In this document: positions 1-7,638 of the stretch, in pieces
Position numbering within the stretch: position 1 is the stretch's first letter
Layout: every line of letters begins with the position of its first letter
From: Bacteroidota bacterium
Lineage (GTDB): Bacteria > Bacteroidota > Bacteroidia > Flavobacteriales_E > Vicingaceae
Assembly (NCBI GenBank): GCA_013112545.1
Contig: JABFGJ010000004.1
Coordinates: 124,001-188,000 of the forward strand
DNA length: 64,000 nt
Direction: 5' to 3'
The notes under the pieces: model-generated
The model's database searches: none
What the model was told of the DNA's origin: nothing
The model's input: the letters and a program-made list of their open reading frames with translations, nothing else
Made by a program: the position numbers and the translations under genes

Positions 1-160
1 GGGATTACCTAAATGACTTTCCTTAATGAAGCTCATTGTACCCATACTAAAGCTCGAATTATATAAATAATAGATATGAAATGTCTAGGGATTACCTAAC
101 GGTTTGCCCTCCTAACCAAAACAGTGGATTAAATCTACTTATGCTTCGCATTATACCTTT
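1..160. other. Intergenic edge without recognisable gene
   Basis: I see no credible coding region here. The 12-mer GGGATTACCTAA occurs at 1-12 and again at 88-99. The only open frame, from 81, runs antisense into the tmRNA gene and has no protein-like composition. The stretch is probably 3' or 5' flanking DNA of a gene beyond the window edge. Confidence 0.5.
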
Positions 161-198
161 AAATCAAAAAATCCACTCAAGTGAACTAGGTGGATTTT
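161..198 (-). terminator. Rho-independent terminator of the tmRNA gene
   Basis: A 9-bp perfect inverted repeat (AAAATCCAC at 168-176, GTGGATTTT at 190-198) lies 40 bases beyond the tmRNA 3' end. Read on the minus strand, the stem runs into a T-rich tract made by the A-rich bases at 161-171. Position and orientation fit termination of ssrA. Confidence 0.75.
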
Positions 199-237
199 CA
201 GATTTAAATCTACTTTATAGTAGTTTTAATCAATTTG

Positions 238-631
238 TGGAGCCGGAGGGATTCGAACCCTCGTCCAAACAAGGAATCAATAAGCTTTCTACAGACATAG
301 TCAACTTTAAATTTTCGAATTAAAGCCGGCAGTTTACAACCTACTTTAACCTTATTCTCTTTGGTTTCATCAGCTAGTCGAGACCCCTAGCTAACTAACT
401 CAAAATTCTGATATCTCTTGACCAAGGTATTAATGAGTAGAACCCTTGAGAGATATGCTTGTTCTAAAACCTAGTCTTAGAATTAATTGTAACCTCTATC
501 GAGTGTTACGCTGCAAGCGCATAATTATTTTCGCCATTTAGCGAGTTTAGTGTTGATATTTACGAGCCATTCACTCAACGCTCGGCCTGCTTACTTATTC
601 ATTCATCTCGCTGTCGAAACCGGTCGGCCCC
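238..631 (-). ncRNA. ssrA: transfer-messenger RNA (tmRNA)
   Basis: tmRNA rescues ribosomes stalled on broken mRNAs and tags the nascent chain for proteolysis. On the minus strand the gene opens with GGGGCCGACCGGTTTCGACA, the conserved 5' acceptor and D-loop region, and closes with the T-arm containing GGTTCGAATCC followed by CGGCTCC and discriminator A. The 5' GGGGCCG pairs with the 3' CGGCTCC, with one G-U pair. The CCA end is not encoded: the genome continues ACAAA after GGCTCC. The roughly 394-nt length fits a one-piece bacterial tmRNA. An internal frame encodes the tag peptide GENNYALAA, typical of Bacteroidota. A -7 box lies just upstream and a hairpin terminator downstream. Confidence 0.97.
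506..535 (-). other. tmRNA tag-peptide reading frame (GENNYALAA, stop)
   Basis: Within the tmRNA, minus-strand codons GGC GAA AAT AAT TAT GCG CTT GCA GCG TAA encode GENNYALAA and a stop. The C-terminal ALAA is the classic ClpXP-type degradation signal. The resume codon is inferred to be the GGC at 533-535, from the shape of known tags and not from structure mapping. Confidence 0.9.
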
Positions 632-641
632 AAGATGATTG

Positions 642-649
642 CAAAGTTA
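642..649 (-). promoter_or_regulatory. -7 box TAACTTTG of the tmRNA promoter
   Basis: Minus-strand TAACTTTG matches the Bacteroidota housekeeping -7 consensus TAnnTTTG exactly and lies about 10 bases upstream of the mature tmRNA 5' end. I see no good -33 TTG at the usual distance, so only the -7 half is supported. Confidence 0.6.
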
Positions 650-709
650 CAGAATCAAAATTGATGCATAACATTAAGAAAAGTTAATTTAGCCCAAAAT
701 TATTTTACC

Positions 710-2653
710 TTGAATTTTAAGCTGCCTAATTATCTTAAATACCTTTTTAAAGTTTACTTCATTGGAATTGGTATATTTTTTCTTCTTCGTTGTGTCTCTT
801 TTTTTCTAAATTGGAACCTTGTTCAGGCCATCCCTGAAGATATTCGCTCAGCTAGTTTACTTCATTCTTTTCTACTTGGCATTCGATTCGACACCATTAT
901 TAGCACCTATTTATTGGCTTTGCCTTTTTTATTGCTGTTTATCAATGATTTGTTTTTCGATAATAAAAAACCGCTTATTACGCTTACTAAGCACCTAGTA
1001 TTAGTACTTTACCTCATCGCTTTTATCATTGCAGTTATAGATATTCCGTATTTTAATCATTTTAATTATCGCTTGACAACAGCCGCTTTAATGTGGGTAG
1101 AAAGTCCTGTATTTGTCGTTAAAATGGTTGTTCAAGAATATAGCTATTGGATTTTTATAGCCTTGCTAATTGTGTTGGTTTACACCTTTGCAAAAGGAAT
1201 GAAAAGGCTTTCAAATGCGAGTTTTACAAAAAACCAAACGATCAATAAAGGCTTAAAATCGCTTTTCTTTTTAGTAACTGCCTTTTTATTATTTATCGGA
1301 TTGCGAGGTCGAACCGATTTCGATAAATCTCCTCTTGGGCCGCCAGATGCTTATTTCAGCGATTATTCAATTACCAATCAAATGTCTTTAAACCCTGTGT
1401 TTACTTTCTTGAAAAGCGCCTTGGATTACAAAAAGAGACATAATGGCGATATCGGATTAATGAACGATGAGCAAGCCATTACATTAAGTCAGCAGTTTTT
1501 GAACCGTGAAGGAAATGAATATTCGCCAATAGCAAAAGAAGTAATTCCAGACTCAAGTTATCCGAATCAGCCTAATGTAGTATTGGTGATGATGGAAGGG
1601 CACAGCGCTAAAATGATGGCCGTAAATGGAAATGAAGATGGGTGTTCGCCATTTTTAGATAGTTTATTAAAGGAATCACTGTATTTCAAACATATATATA
1701 GCGCAGGAATTCACACCCACAATGGAATACTAGGAATTTTGAATGCTTATCCTGCATTGTTTGAACGACATGCGCTTAAACAATTACCTATTCAGCGCTT
1801 TAATAATTTACCTCGGGTTTTGAAAAATCATGGCTATAATAATATCTATTTTTCTAATCACGATTTAGAATTCGATAATGTAGGCGGTTTTTTAACCGAA
1901 AATGGATTTGAGCAGTTGATAAGTGACCGTATTTACCCCAAAGAGAAGCAATTGAGTACTTTGGGCGTTCCAGATGATTATATGTTTGAATTTTCGATTC
2001 CCTACCTAAACGAATTGGAAAAAAAGAACAAGCCTTTTTTGGCAACCTACATGACAACGAGCAATCACATTCCGTATCATTTTCCTGAAAATTACAAACG
2101 CCGCTACGAATCAAGGCAATTAGATGCATTTGCCTATGCCGATTGGTCATTGAAAAAATTCATGCAAATGGCTCAAAAGCAATCTTGGTATGAAAACACC
2201 ATATTTGTATTTGTAGCTGATCATGGTTGGGCAATAAATCCAACTTACGATTTAGCATTAAGTCATTCGCATATCCCTTTGATTTTCTATAGTCCTAAAT
2301 ACATTCCAGAACCTAAATTGGACACCAACATGGGTGGACAAATTGATGTATTTCCAACCTTAATGGGATTATTAAAATTACCCTATGTTAACAATACCTT
2401 GGGACTGGATTTACTAAAAGAACATCGACCATATATTTATTTTAACTCTGATAATAAGATAGGTGTAATCGATCAAAAGCATTTATACATTTATCGAAAA
2501 GATGGACCTGAATCCTTTCATGAGTACTTTAACTCAGAGAACATTATAGATTCTTTTAAAGCTAAAGCAGATTCGATGAGAAATTATGCTTTTGCACAAA
2601 TGCAAGTTGCAAATTATTTGATTCGAAACAACAAAGTAGGGAAGGAGGACTAG
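710..2653 (+). CDS. LTA synthase family membrane sulfatase-fold protein
   Basis: This 647-residue protein has about five N-terminal membrane segments (residues 10-200) followed by a periplasmic alkaline-phosphatase/sulfatase-superfamily domain, the architecture of lipoteichoic acid synthase and MdoB-type phosphoglycerol transferases. Metal and nucleophile motifs are visible: MMEGHSA with E296, IHTHNG with the likely nucleophile T336, and FVADHGW (Asp-His, near 503). In Gram-negatives such proteins transfer phosphoglycerol or phosphoethanolamine groups to envelope glycans or lipids; the substrate here cannot be told. The start is TTG at 710, since the first in-frame ATG lies inside the membrane domain and a stop codon sits at 662. 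Its stop shares the palindrome CTAG with the convergent neighbour. Confidence 0.88.
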   Translation: MNFKLPNYLKYLFKVYFIGIGIFFLLRCVSFFLNWNLVQAIPEDIRSASLLHSFLLGIRFDTIISTYLLALPFLLLFINDLFFDNKKPLITLTKHLVLVLYLIAFIIAVIDIPYFNHFNYRLTTAALMWVESPVFVVKMVVQEYSYWIFIALLIVLVYTFAKGMKRLSNASFTKNQTINKGLKSLFFLVTAFLLFIGLRGRTDFDKSPLGPPDAYFSDYSITNQMSLNPVFTFLKSALDYKKRHNGDIGLMNDEQAITLSQQFLNREGNEYSPIAKEVIPDSSYPNQPNVVLVMMEGHSAKMMAVNGNEDGCSPFLDSLLKESLYFKHIYSAGIHTHNGILGILNAYPALFERHALKQLPIQRFNNLPRVLKNHGYNNIYFSNHDLEFDNVGGFLTENGFEQLISDRIYPKEKQLSTLGVPDDYMFEFSIPYLNELEKKNKPFLATYMTTSNHIPYHFPENYKRRYESRQLDAFAYADWSLKKFMQMAQKQSWYENTIFVFVADHGWAINPTYDLALSHSHIPLIFYSPKYIPEPKLDTNMGGQIDVFPTLMGLLKLPYVNNTLGLDLLKEHRPYIYFNSDNKIGVIDQKHLYIYRKDGPESFHEYFNSENIIDSFKAKADSMRNYAFAQMQVANYLIRNNKVGKED

Positions 2654-2928
2654 CGTTCAACCTTTAAACTACCAAAAGTAAGGCTAACTTTTTCTTGTTT
2701 TTTTAGTTCAGCTTCCTCTTCTTCTTTAGTTGTTAAATGCAACCTTTTCTTCATCTGAAACCACAATTTAGAACTCAAATATTTTAAAGATTCATTTGTA
2801 TCGAGTTCTTTGATTTCAGTTTTCTTAGCTTGAGAAGTTTTTAGAGAGTCGCTAGGTACTTTGGATTGTGCATTTACTATGTATGATAGTAAAAATAAAG
2901 CGAGAAAAGGTAAAAGCTTTTTACACAT
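2650..2928 (-). CDS. Small exported protein of unknown function
   Basis: I do not recognise this 92-residue protein. It opens with a clear signal peptide (residues 1-20, ending VNAQS) and continues with a Lys/Glu/Ser-rich region carrying no obvious domain. A short Glu-rich stretch (EEEEAE) lies near residue 70. Its minus-strand stop codon overlaps the stop of the upstream convergent gene by four bases. A perfect -7 box ends only five bases before the ATG, which would give a nearly leaderless transcript. It is separated from the peptidase gene by a terminator and so is probably its own unit. Confidence 0.65.
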   Translation of the reverse strand: MCKKLLPFLALFLLSYIVNAQSKVPSDSLKTSQAKKTEIKELDTNESLKYLSSKLWFQMKKRLHLTTKEEEEAELKKQEKVSLTFGSLKVER

Positions 2929-2933
2929 AAATA

Positions 2934-2941
2934 CAAATATA
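2934..2941 (-). promoter_or_regulatory. -7 box TATATTTG upstream of the small exported protein
   Basis: Minus-strand TATATTTG matches TAnnTTTG and sits five bases upstream of the ATG at 2926-2928. If used, the transcript would be leaderless or nearly so. No convincing -33 element is visible. Confidence 0.45.
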
Positions 2942-2969
2942 GATTTTAAAAGTCACTTTTTAAGGACAT

Positions 2970-2997
2970 AAAAAAGCCTGCATCTAGGATGCAGGCT
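2970..2997 (-). terminator. Strong hairpin terminator after the S46 peptidase
   Basis: A perfect 10-bp inverted repeat (AGCCTGCATC at 2975-2984, GATGCAGGCT at 2988-2997) has a 3-base loop and is followed on the minus strand by six T residues (A-run at 2970-2975). It lies about 20 bases past the stop codon of the peptidase gene, so it is its intrinsic terminator. Confidence 0.93.
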
Positions 2998-3017
2998 CAT
3001 AATTTTTTATTGAATTA

Positions 3018-5165
3018 CTATTTCACAATATTCATTTCTTCAATTAAGTGTTTAGCACCTGCATATTTGTCAATAATAAACAAAGTATATCTAATGTCAA
3101 CACCAATGGTTCTTTGTAAATCTTTTTCAAAAGCAATATCACCACTCATGGCTTCCCAGTTGCCGTCAAAAGCAGTTCCAATTAATTCACCTTTTCCGTT
3201 AATCATTGGACTACCAGAGTTTCCTCCTGTGATGTCATTGTTAGCTATAAAATTGACTATCAAATTGCCATTTTCATCAGCATACTGACCGTAGTCTTTC
3301 TTTTGAATTAAGGTCTTTAGTTTTTCAGGAACTACAAACTCAGGATTTGTAGGATCTTCTTTTTCTAAAATACCTTGTGCCGTTGTGATGTAATCATAGT
3401 CAACAGCATCTCTAGGGTCGTAGCTTTTTACATTTCCATAAGTAAATCGCATGGTTGAATTTGCATCTGGAGCGTAAACTTTATCAGAATTCATCTCTCT
3501 TAATCCTTTTACAAATAATCGCTTAGAACGCTCTAAACCTTCAGTGCCTTCTTGTATTTTAGGTCTAACCGTTTCTAAATAATAATTATAAATTGGAGTT
3601 AATACTTTGTATAAAGGATCTTTACTGATTTTAGAGGCACTTGGCTTATTTAAGAATGCAGCTGTTTTAGCTTTGTCAGCAAAAATTGTTTTTGCATAAG
3701 CATCATTCGCCCATTTATTCCAATCCATTTTGTATTTCTTAACTAGAGCTTTAAAGTCTTCAGCTTGTTGATCTTTTGGAATATCTTCATAATAGGCTTT
3801 CAACATCGCTGCAAAAACTTTTCTATCGATGGTTTTGTCATAATCTTTGTAATGCGCATCTAATCCACCTTTTAAAGCTTCAACTAATTTAGCTGTTTTC
3901 TCGTCATCCTTAGCAGTTAATGCTTCTTCCAATCCACTAAATTGTCTAGAGTATGAAATTGCTTCAATTCTCAAAATAGCCTCAATCAAATAGATTCTAT
4001 TCTTGTTAACTTCACTTAAATCGCTATAACCTTTAGCAAAACCATCAATTACACCTTTATACATTTCAGCTCTCGATTTATCGCTTTCTATCCAAGCTTC
4101 TAAAGCATCTTCAGTGGCTTTCTTTTTGTCATAAACTTTCAATCTTTTTAAACCTTCTTGCTGTCCTTTAAAGTATTTCCAATAGTTACTGATGCTAGCA
4201 TGTTTAGAAGCGTATTGTAATCTTACTTTATCGCTTTTAGCCATTTCTTCTTCATAAATATCTAATACTTGTCTTCTCAGTTTTACATAAGAAGGTTGTC
4301 TTACTTCTAATTCATATTTAATACCTTCAGAAGTTAAATAACGATCTGTACTTCCTGGGTATCCAAATATCATAGAGAAATCACCTTCTTTAACTCCTTT
4401 AATAGAAACAGGCAAAGAATGCTTGGGAGTATAAGGTACATTGTCTTCTGAATATTCAGCTGGTTTATTGTCTTTATCAGCATAAACTCTAAATAAAGTA
4501 AAATCGCCAGTATGTCTTGGCCACATCCAGTTGTCAGTATCGCCACCAAACTTACCTACAGATGATGGAGGAGCTCCAACCAATCTTACATCTGGAAATG
4601 TTTCATATACAAATAAATAGAACTCATTTCCTTCGTAAAAACTTTTAACTTGTGTGTCGTATTCAGTATCACCTTTAGCTTCTTCTTCAATTTTTGTTGA
4701 AATATCCTTAATGGCTTTATTACGCTCTTCAAGAGTCATTTCTTCATTCAACTCAGCATTCACTTTGTCAGAAACATCTTCCATTCTAACTAAAAAGGAA
4801 ACTGGAAAGCCTGCTGGTAATTCTTCAGACTTTTTCATGGCCCAAAAGCCATTGTCTAAATAATTGTTTTCCTCGGTACTTTTTTCTTGAATAACACCAT
4901 ATCCACAGTGGTGGTTTGTTAGCATTAATCCTTGGTTCGAAATAATTTCTCCAGTACAAAATCCACGTCCTAAACGCACAATGGCATCTTTTAAACTAGA
5001 ATTGTTGACGCTGTATATTTCTTCAGCCGTTAGCTGCAATCCATGCTTTTGCATGTCAGCATAATTTAATCGCTTCACAAACATCGGAAGCCACATACCC
5101 TCATCAGCTTTTACTGGAGAGAAAGCAAGAATAAATCCTGCTATTAACATAGTAATTCTTTTCAT
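3018..5165 (-). CDS. S46 family dipeptidyl-peptidase, DPP7-type
   Basis: This 715-residue exported serine peptidase removes N-terminal dipeptides in the periplasm. A signal peptide ends near residue 20 (PVKA). The chymotrypsin-like triad is visible: His85 in TNHHC, an Asp in the GGDTDNWMWPRHTGDF region (its exact position was not assigned), and Ser650 in GGNSGSP. In the S46 family the residue 18 positions after the catalytic Ser decides P1 preference (Arg in DPP11 for Asp/Glu, Gly in DPP7 for hydrophobic residues; family knowledge recalled, not searched). Here that residue is Gly668, so a DPP7-type preference is inferred. The gene is monocistronic, with its own -7 box and terminator. Such enzymes feed peptide catabolism in Bacteroidota. 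Confidence 0.95.
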   Translation of the reverse strand: MKRITMLIAGFILAFSPVKADEGMWLPMFVKRLNYADMQKHGLQLTAEEIYSVNNSSLKDAIVRLGRGFCTGEIISNQGLMLTNHHCGYGVIQEKSTEENNYLDNGFWAMKKSEELPAGFPVSFLVRMEDVSDKVNAELNEEMTLEERNKAIKDISTKIEEEAKGDTEYDTQVKSFYEGNEFYLFVYETFPDVRLVGAPPSSVGKFGGDTDNWMWPRHTGDFTLFRVYADKDNKPAEYSEDNVPYTPKHSLPVSIKGVKEGDFSMIFGYPGSTDRYLTSEGIKYELEVRQPSYVKLRRQVLDIYEEEMAKSDKVRLQYASKHASISNYWKYFKGQQEGLKRLKVYDKKKATEDALEAWIESDKSRAEMYKGVIDGFAKGYSDLSEVNKNRIYLIEAILRIEAISYSRQFSGLEEALTAKDDEKTAKLVEALKGGLDAHYKDYDKTIDRKVFAAMLKAYYEDIPKDQQAEDFKALVKKYKMDWNKWANDAYAKTIFADKAKTAAFLNKPSASKISKDPLYKVLTPIYNYYLETVRPKIQEGTEGLERSKRLFVKGLREMNSDKVYAPDANSTMRFTYGNVKSYDPRDAVDYDYITTAQGILEKEDPTNPEFVVPEKLKTLIQKKDYGQYADENGNLIVNFIANNDITGGNSGSPMINGKGELIGTAFDGNWEAMSGDIAFEKDLQRTIGVDIRYTLFIIDKYAGAKHLIEEMNIVK

Positions 5166-5189
5166 AATTGATAATTAGTTAAACAGTTT

Positions 5190-5197
5190 CAAAAATA
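5190..5197 (-). promoter_or_regulatory. -7 box TATTTTTG of the S46 peptidase promoter
   Basis: Minus-strand TATTTTTG is an exact TAnnTTTG match, 25 bases before the ATG of the peptidase gene. No TTG at the -33 distance was found. Confidence 0.6.
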
Positions 5198-5417
5198 GTT
5201 TTAATATCTATGTTTATAAAATGAGTTTCTCTAAAAGGTATAAAAATGATTTTAACGGATGTAGAGTGATTTCATGTGGAAAATCATTGCATTTTTTTTA
5301 ATGAATTAGTCAAGTTTATCCCTAATAAAAGCCAAATTTTATTAATCGTATATTTTTTATTTTAATTTTCTAGCAGTAGCAAGGCTTTCAAAAAAATCAG
5401 ATATTCACAAGCCTTAG

Positions 5418-5425
5418 TAATTTCG
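5418..5425 (+). promoter_or_regulatory. -7-like box TAATTTCG upstream of the J-domain gene
   Basis: TAATTTCG differs from TAnnTTTG only by C for T at position 7. The identical octamer followed by C lies upstream of carB (23239) and galE (45773), which supports it as a genuine variant. It would give a leader of about 75 bases. Confidence 0.45.
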
Positions 5426-5435
5426 CAGCCTCTAA

Positions 5436-5484
5436 AATCGCTTTCAGTTATTAGATAAGATTGGTTCAAATTATAAAAGCGATT
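5436..5484 (+). repeat. 9-bp inverted repeat in the leader of the J-domain gene
   Basis: AATCGCTTT at 5436-5444 and AAAGCGATT at 5476-5484 are perfect complements separated by 31 bases, ending 20 bases before the ATG. In a transcript starting near 5432 this would fold the whole leader into one stem-loop. It could be a regulatory structure or an operator; there is no T-run to make it a terminator. Confidence 0.5.
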
Positions 5485-5504
5485 AAAATCTTTTAAATAG
5501 AATT

Positions 5505-5957
5505 ATGAAAAGAATTAATGAATATAAGAAGCTATTCCAAGTAACTGGTGAAATTGATTTGAATGAAATCAAAAAAACATATCGGAACTTAGTAAAGGAA
5601 TGGCATCCAGATCAGTTTCATAATGATGAAGCCAAATTGCAAGAAGCAGAATTAAAAGGTACACAAATCATAGATGCTTATCACTTTTTAATTAGCATTG
5701 CTCCGGCAACTAAAGCTAGTAATTTAGAAGAATACAACGAAGTGACCATCGTTTCAGGAATTGATGATTTTAAACATAAAGGTTTGAAACTAGAGGTGAC
5801 TTTTATGAATGGTGCTGTTTATGAATATTTTGGAGTGAGTCCCAATCTGTATAAAAAACTGATTAATGCAGACAATCAATTGCGTTTTGCAAAGCGGAAT
5901 ATTTTCCACTCTTATTTATACAGAAGAGCAAAAAAAGAAGTGTTGCAAGAAGCATAA
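5505..5957 (+). CDS. J-domain protein fused to a KTSC domain
   Basis: This 150-residue protein begins with a compact J-domain-like segment (residues 5-60) carrying the HPD tripeptide at 34-36 in KEWHPDQF, the signature that stimulates Hsp70 ATPase activity. Residues about 85-145 look like a KTSC domain (LEVTFMNGAVYEYFGVSP, then RNIFHSYLYRR), a small fold linked in the literature to lysyl-tRNA synthetase C-termini and nucleic-acid contexts. No signal peptide or membrane segment is present, so it is cytoplasmic. The likely role is a specialised DnaK co-chaperone; its client is unknown. A strong inverted repeat lies in the leader. Confidence 0.8.
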   Translation: MKRINEYKKLFQVTGEIDLNEIKKTYRNLVKEWHPDQFHNDEAKLQEAELKGTQIIDAYHFLISIAPATKASNLEEYNEVTIVSGIDDFKHKGLKLEVTFMNGAVYEYFGVSPNLYKKLINADNQLRFAKRNIFHSYLYRRAKKEVLQEA

Positions 5958-5967
5958 TCGGATAATC

Positions 5968-6474
5968 TTAATCATACACTTTGATTCCTTTGTCTAACCA
6001 AAATCCCCACATTTTGTTGTAGGCATGAACTTCTTCGGTTTCTTTATGATTTCGATAAACAGCTTGATTTTGGTTTTTCCATTCAAAAATTCCACCATAG
6101 AGATTATAAACAGCAGAGTAGCCCATTTTATTTAATTTTTCTATCGTTTTTTCACTGCGAAAGCCTACCGAACAATAGACAACTAGTGTTTGGTTTTTGT
6201 CAATTTTATTGAGCTTAGATAAATCTTGATTATCAAAGCCGACCCAAATGGCATCTTTCAGGTGGCTTACTTTGTATTCTTGCTCTTCTCTGGCATCTAT
6301 AAAAATAACATCTTTAAGTTTGGCTGCTTCTTGAACGTCAATTTCTTGAACAGAATGAGACAACAAAGTTTTTAAAGTTAAACTGTAAGCTTTGCTAATT
6401 ACTGTTTGCGATTTTAGTTTTGCCATAGATAGAAGCACTAGAAAAAAGAAAAATAGGGATTTGTTTATTTTCAT
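5968..6474 (-). CDS. Exported rhodanese-like protein
   Basis: This 168-residue protein has an N-terminal signal peptide or anchor (residues 5-22) followed by one rhodanese domain (about 42-140). The active-site loop is intact: VVYCSVGFRS with Cys101, and the upstream FIDAREEQEY motif typical of rhodaneses. Single-domain rhodaneses carry sulfur as a persulfide; an exported one may act in periplasmic thiol or sulfite chemistry, but the partner is unknown. It ends 10 bases from the convergent J-domain gene. Confidence 0.88.
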   Translation of the reverse strand: MKINKSLFFFFLVLLSMAKLKSQTVISKAYSLTLKTLLSHSVQEIDVQEAAKLKDVIFIDAREEQEYKVSHLKDAIWVGFDNQDLSKLNKIDKNQTLVVYCSVGFRSEKTIEKLNKMGYSAVYNLYGGIFEWKNQNQAVYRNHKETEEVHAYNKMWGFWLDKGIKVYD

Positions 6475-6837
6475 AATTACAGTTTTTAAAATTAGAAATT
6501 CTATTTATGAACTGTACTAGTTTTTTTTAAGTTTATATTTTCACTTTTCAATTCAAGTTTGTTATTCTAAAGGTGTTTAAATTTAATCTCCTCCTTTTAA
6601 TTTTTAAAACTTGTTTTAGCTTTATAATTCTGGATTACAAATAGCAATTTCAACTTATCAAGCATTGTTATTTTTCTAATCATACCCTTTCTTCATCGTT
6701 TATTTTGAAAATCCCAACATTGGACTTAACATTGCTAACTTATATGTATTTTTCTTATCCTTTTGCTGTGCTATTCAAAATAAAACGATTAGCCTCTTTA
6801 GTTCAAGAATAAATCTCCAGAAGGCAGAATTTTTAAC
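6475..6837. other. Divergent intergenic region, no gene seen
   Basis: This is 363 bases of AT-rich sequence between the rhodanese (minus) and SDR (plus) start codons. I found no exact TAnnTTTG box, no hairpin with a T-run and no protein-like frame. Promoters for both flanking genes must lie here but cannot be placed. Confidence 0.5.
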
Positions 6838-7638
6838 ATGAAACAGTTTTCATTTAATCAAAAATGCGTTTTAATTACCGGAGCTAGCAGTGGCATAGGC
6901 GAAGCATTGAGCCAGAAAATTGCCAGCCAAGCCAGTCATTTAATTCTTGTAGCTAGAAATGTAGAAAAACTAAAAACACTACAAAAGAAACTCGAAAACC
7001 AATTAAATGTATCGGTGTATCAACTGGATTTATGCGACTTTTCTGCAATCGACGATTTTGCTAGAGAAATGAATAGTCAGCGTCTGAGCATTGATGTACT
7101 CATTCACAATGCCGGAATCAGTCAGCGCAGTTTGGCTAAAGAAACCAGTGAAGAAACGGAATTAAAAATCTGGAATACCAATTATTTTGGTCCGGTACGA
7201 TTGACTAAAAAACTGTTAGCTCTCATGCCAGCAAAGCCTAGTAAAATTGTTGTAATCTCGAGCATCGTAGGGGTTTTTGGTTATCCATTTCGATCAACTT
7301 ATAGTGCTACTAAGCATGCTTTAAAAGGTTATTTTGAATCACTTGCCTTAGAAGAAAAATCAAATGGATTAGAAGTCCACTTTGTTTTACCAGGTCGAGT
7401 AAGAACAGATATATCTAAAAAAGCTCTACGAGGTGATGGTCAGCATCATGATAAAATGGATGAAGGCCAAGCAATTGGAATAAGTGCGGAGCGTTGTGCA
7501 GATGATATTGTTAAAGCTGTGAATCGAGGAAAAGTTAAAGTATTGATTGGAGGAAAAGAATTGTTAATGGTTAAGCTATATAGCATTTTTCCCAATGTGT
7601 TTAAAAATATTGCATTAAAAGAATTAAAAAATGGATGA
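6838..7638 (+). CDS. SDR family NAD(P)-dependent oxidoreductase
   Basis: This 266-residue protein is a classical short-chain dehydrogenase/reductase. The nucleotide-binding motif TGASSGIG is at residues 14-21, NAG at 91-93, catalytic Ser near 141 and YSATK with Tyr155 and Lys159. The C-terminal part (about 230-266) is hydrophobic and may contact the membrane. It overlaps the next gene by 8 bases, so the two are translated from one message. The substrate is not indicated; members of this group reduce ketones or act in lipid metabolism. Confidence 0.92.
   Translation: MKQFSFNQKCVLITGASSGIGEALSQKIASQASHLILVARNVEKLKTLQKKLENQLNVSVYQLDLCDFSAIDDFAREMNSQRLSIDVLIHNAGISQRSLAKETSEETELKIWNTNYFGPVRLTKKLLALMPAKPSKIVVISSIVGVFGYPFRSTYSATKHALKGYFESLALEEKSNGLEVHFVLPGRVRTDISKKALRGDGQHHDKMDEGQAIGISAERCADDIVKAVNRGKVKVLIGGKELLMVKLYSIFPNVFKNIALKELKNG

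Larger units (their letters stand above)
5166..5504. other. Divergent intergenic region with two promoters and an inverted repeat
   Basis: This AT-rich gap separates the minus-strand peptidase from the plus-strand J-domain gene. It holds a minus-strand -7 box at 5190-5197, a plus-strand -7-like box at 5418-5425 and a 9-bp inverted repeat in the presumed leader of the J-domain gene. I see no small gene in between. Confidence 0.6.

Noticed and set aside
240-270. tRNA-like T-arm sequence suggesting a tRNA gene
   Set aside because: It is the T-arm and acceptor end of the tmRNA; no separate cloverleaf is present.
81-323. Open frame of 80 residues near the left edge
   Set aside because: It runs antisense across the tmRNA 3' part and its terminator, and its sequence is not protein-like.
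2989-3288. Plus-strand frame opposite the S46 peptidase C-terminus
   Set aside because: It is a shadow of the strongly supported peptidase gene and includes its terminator region.
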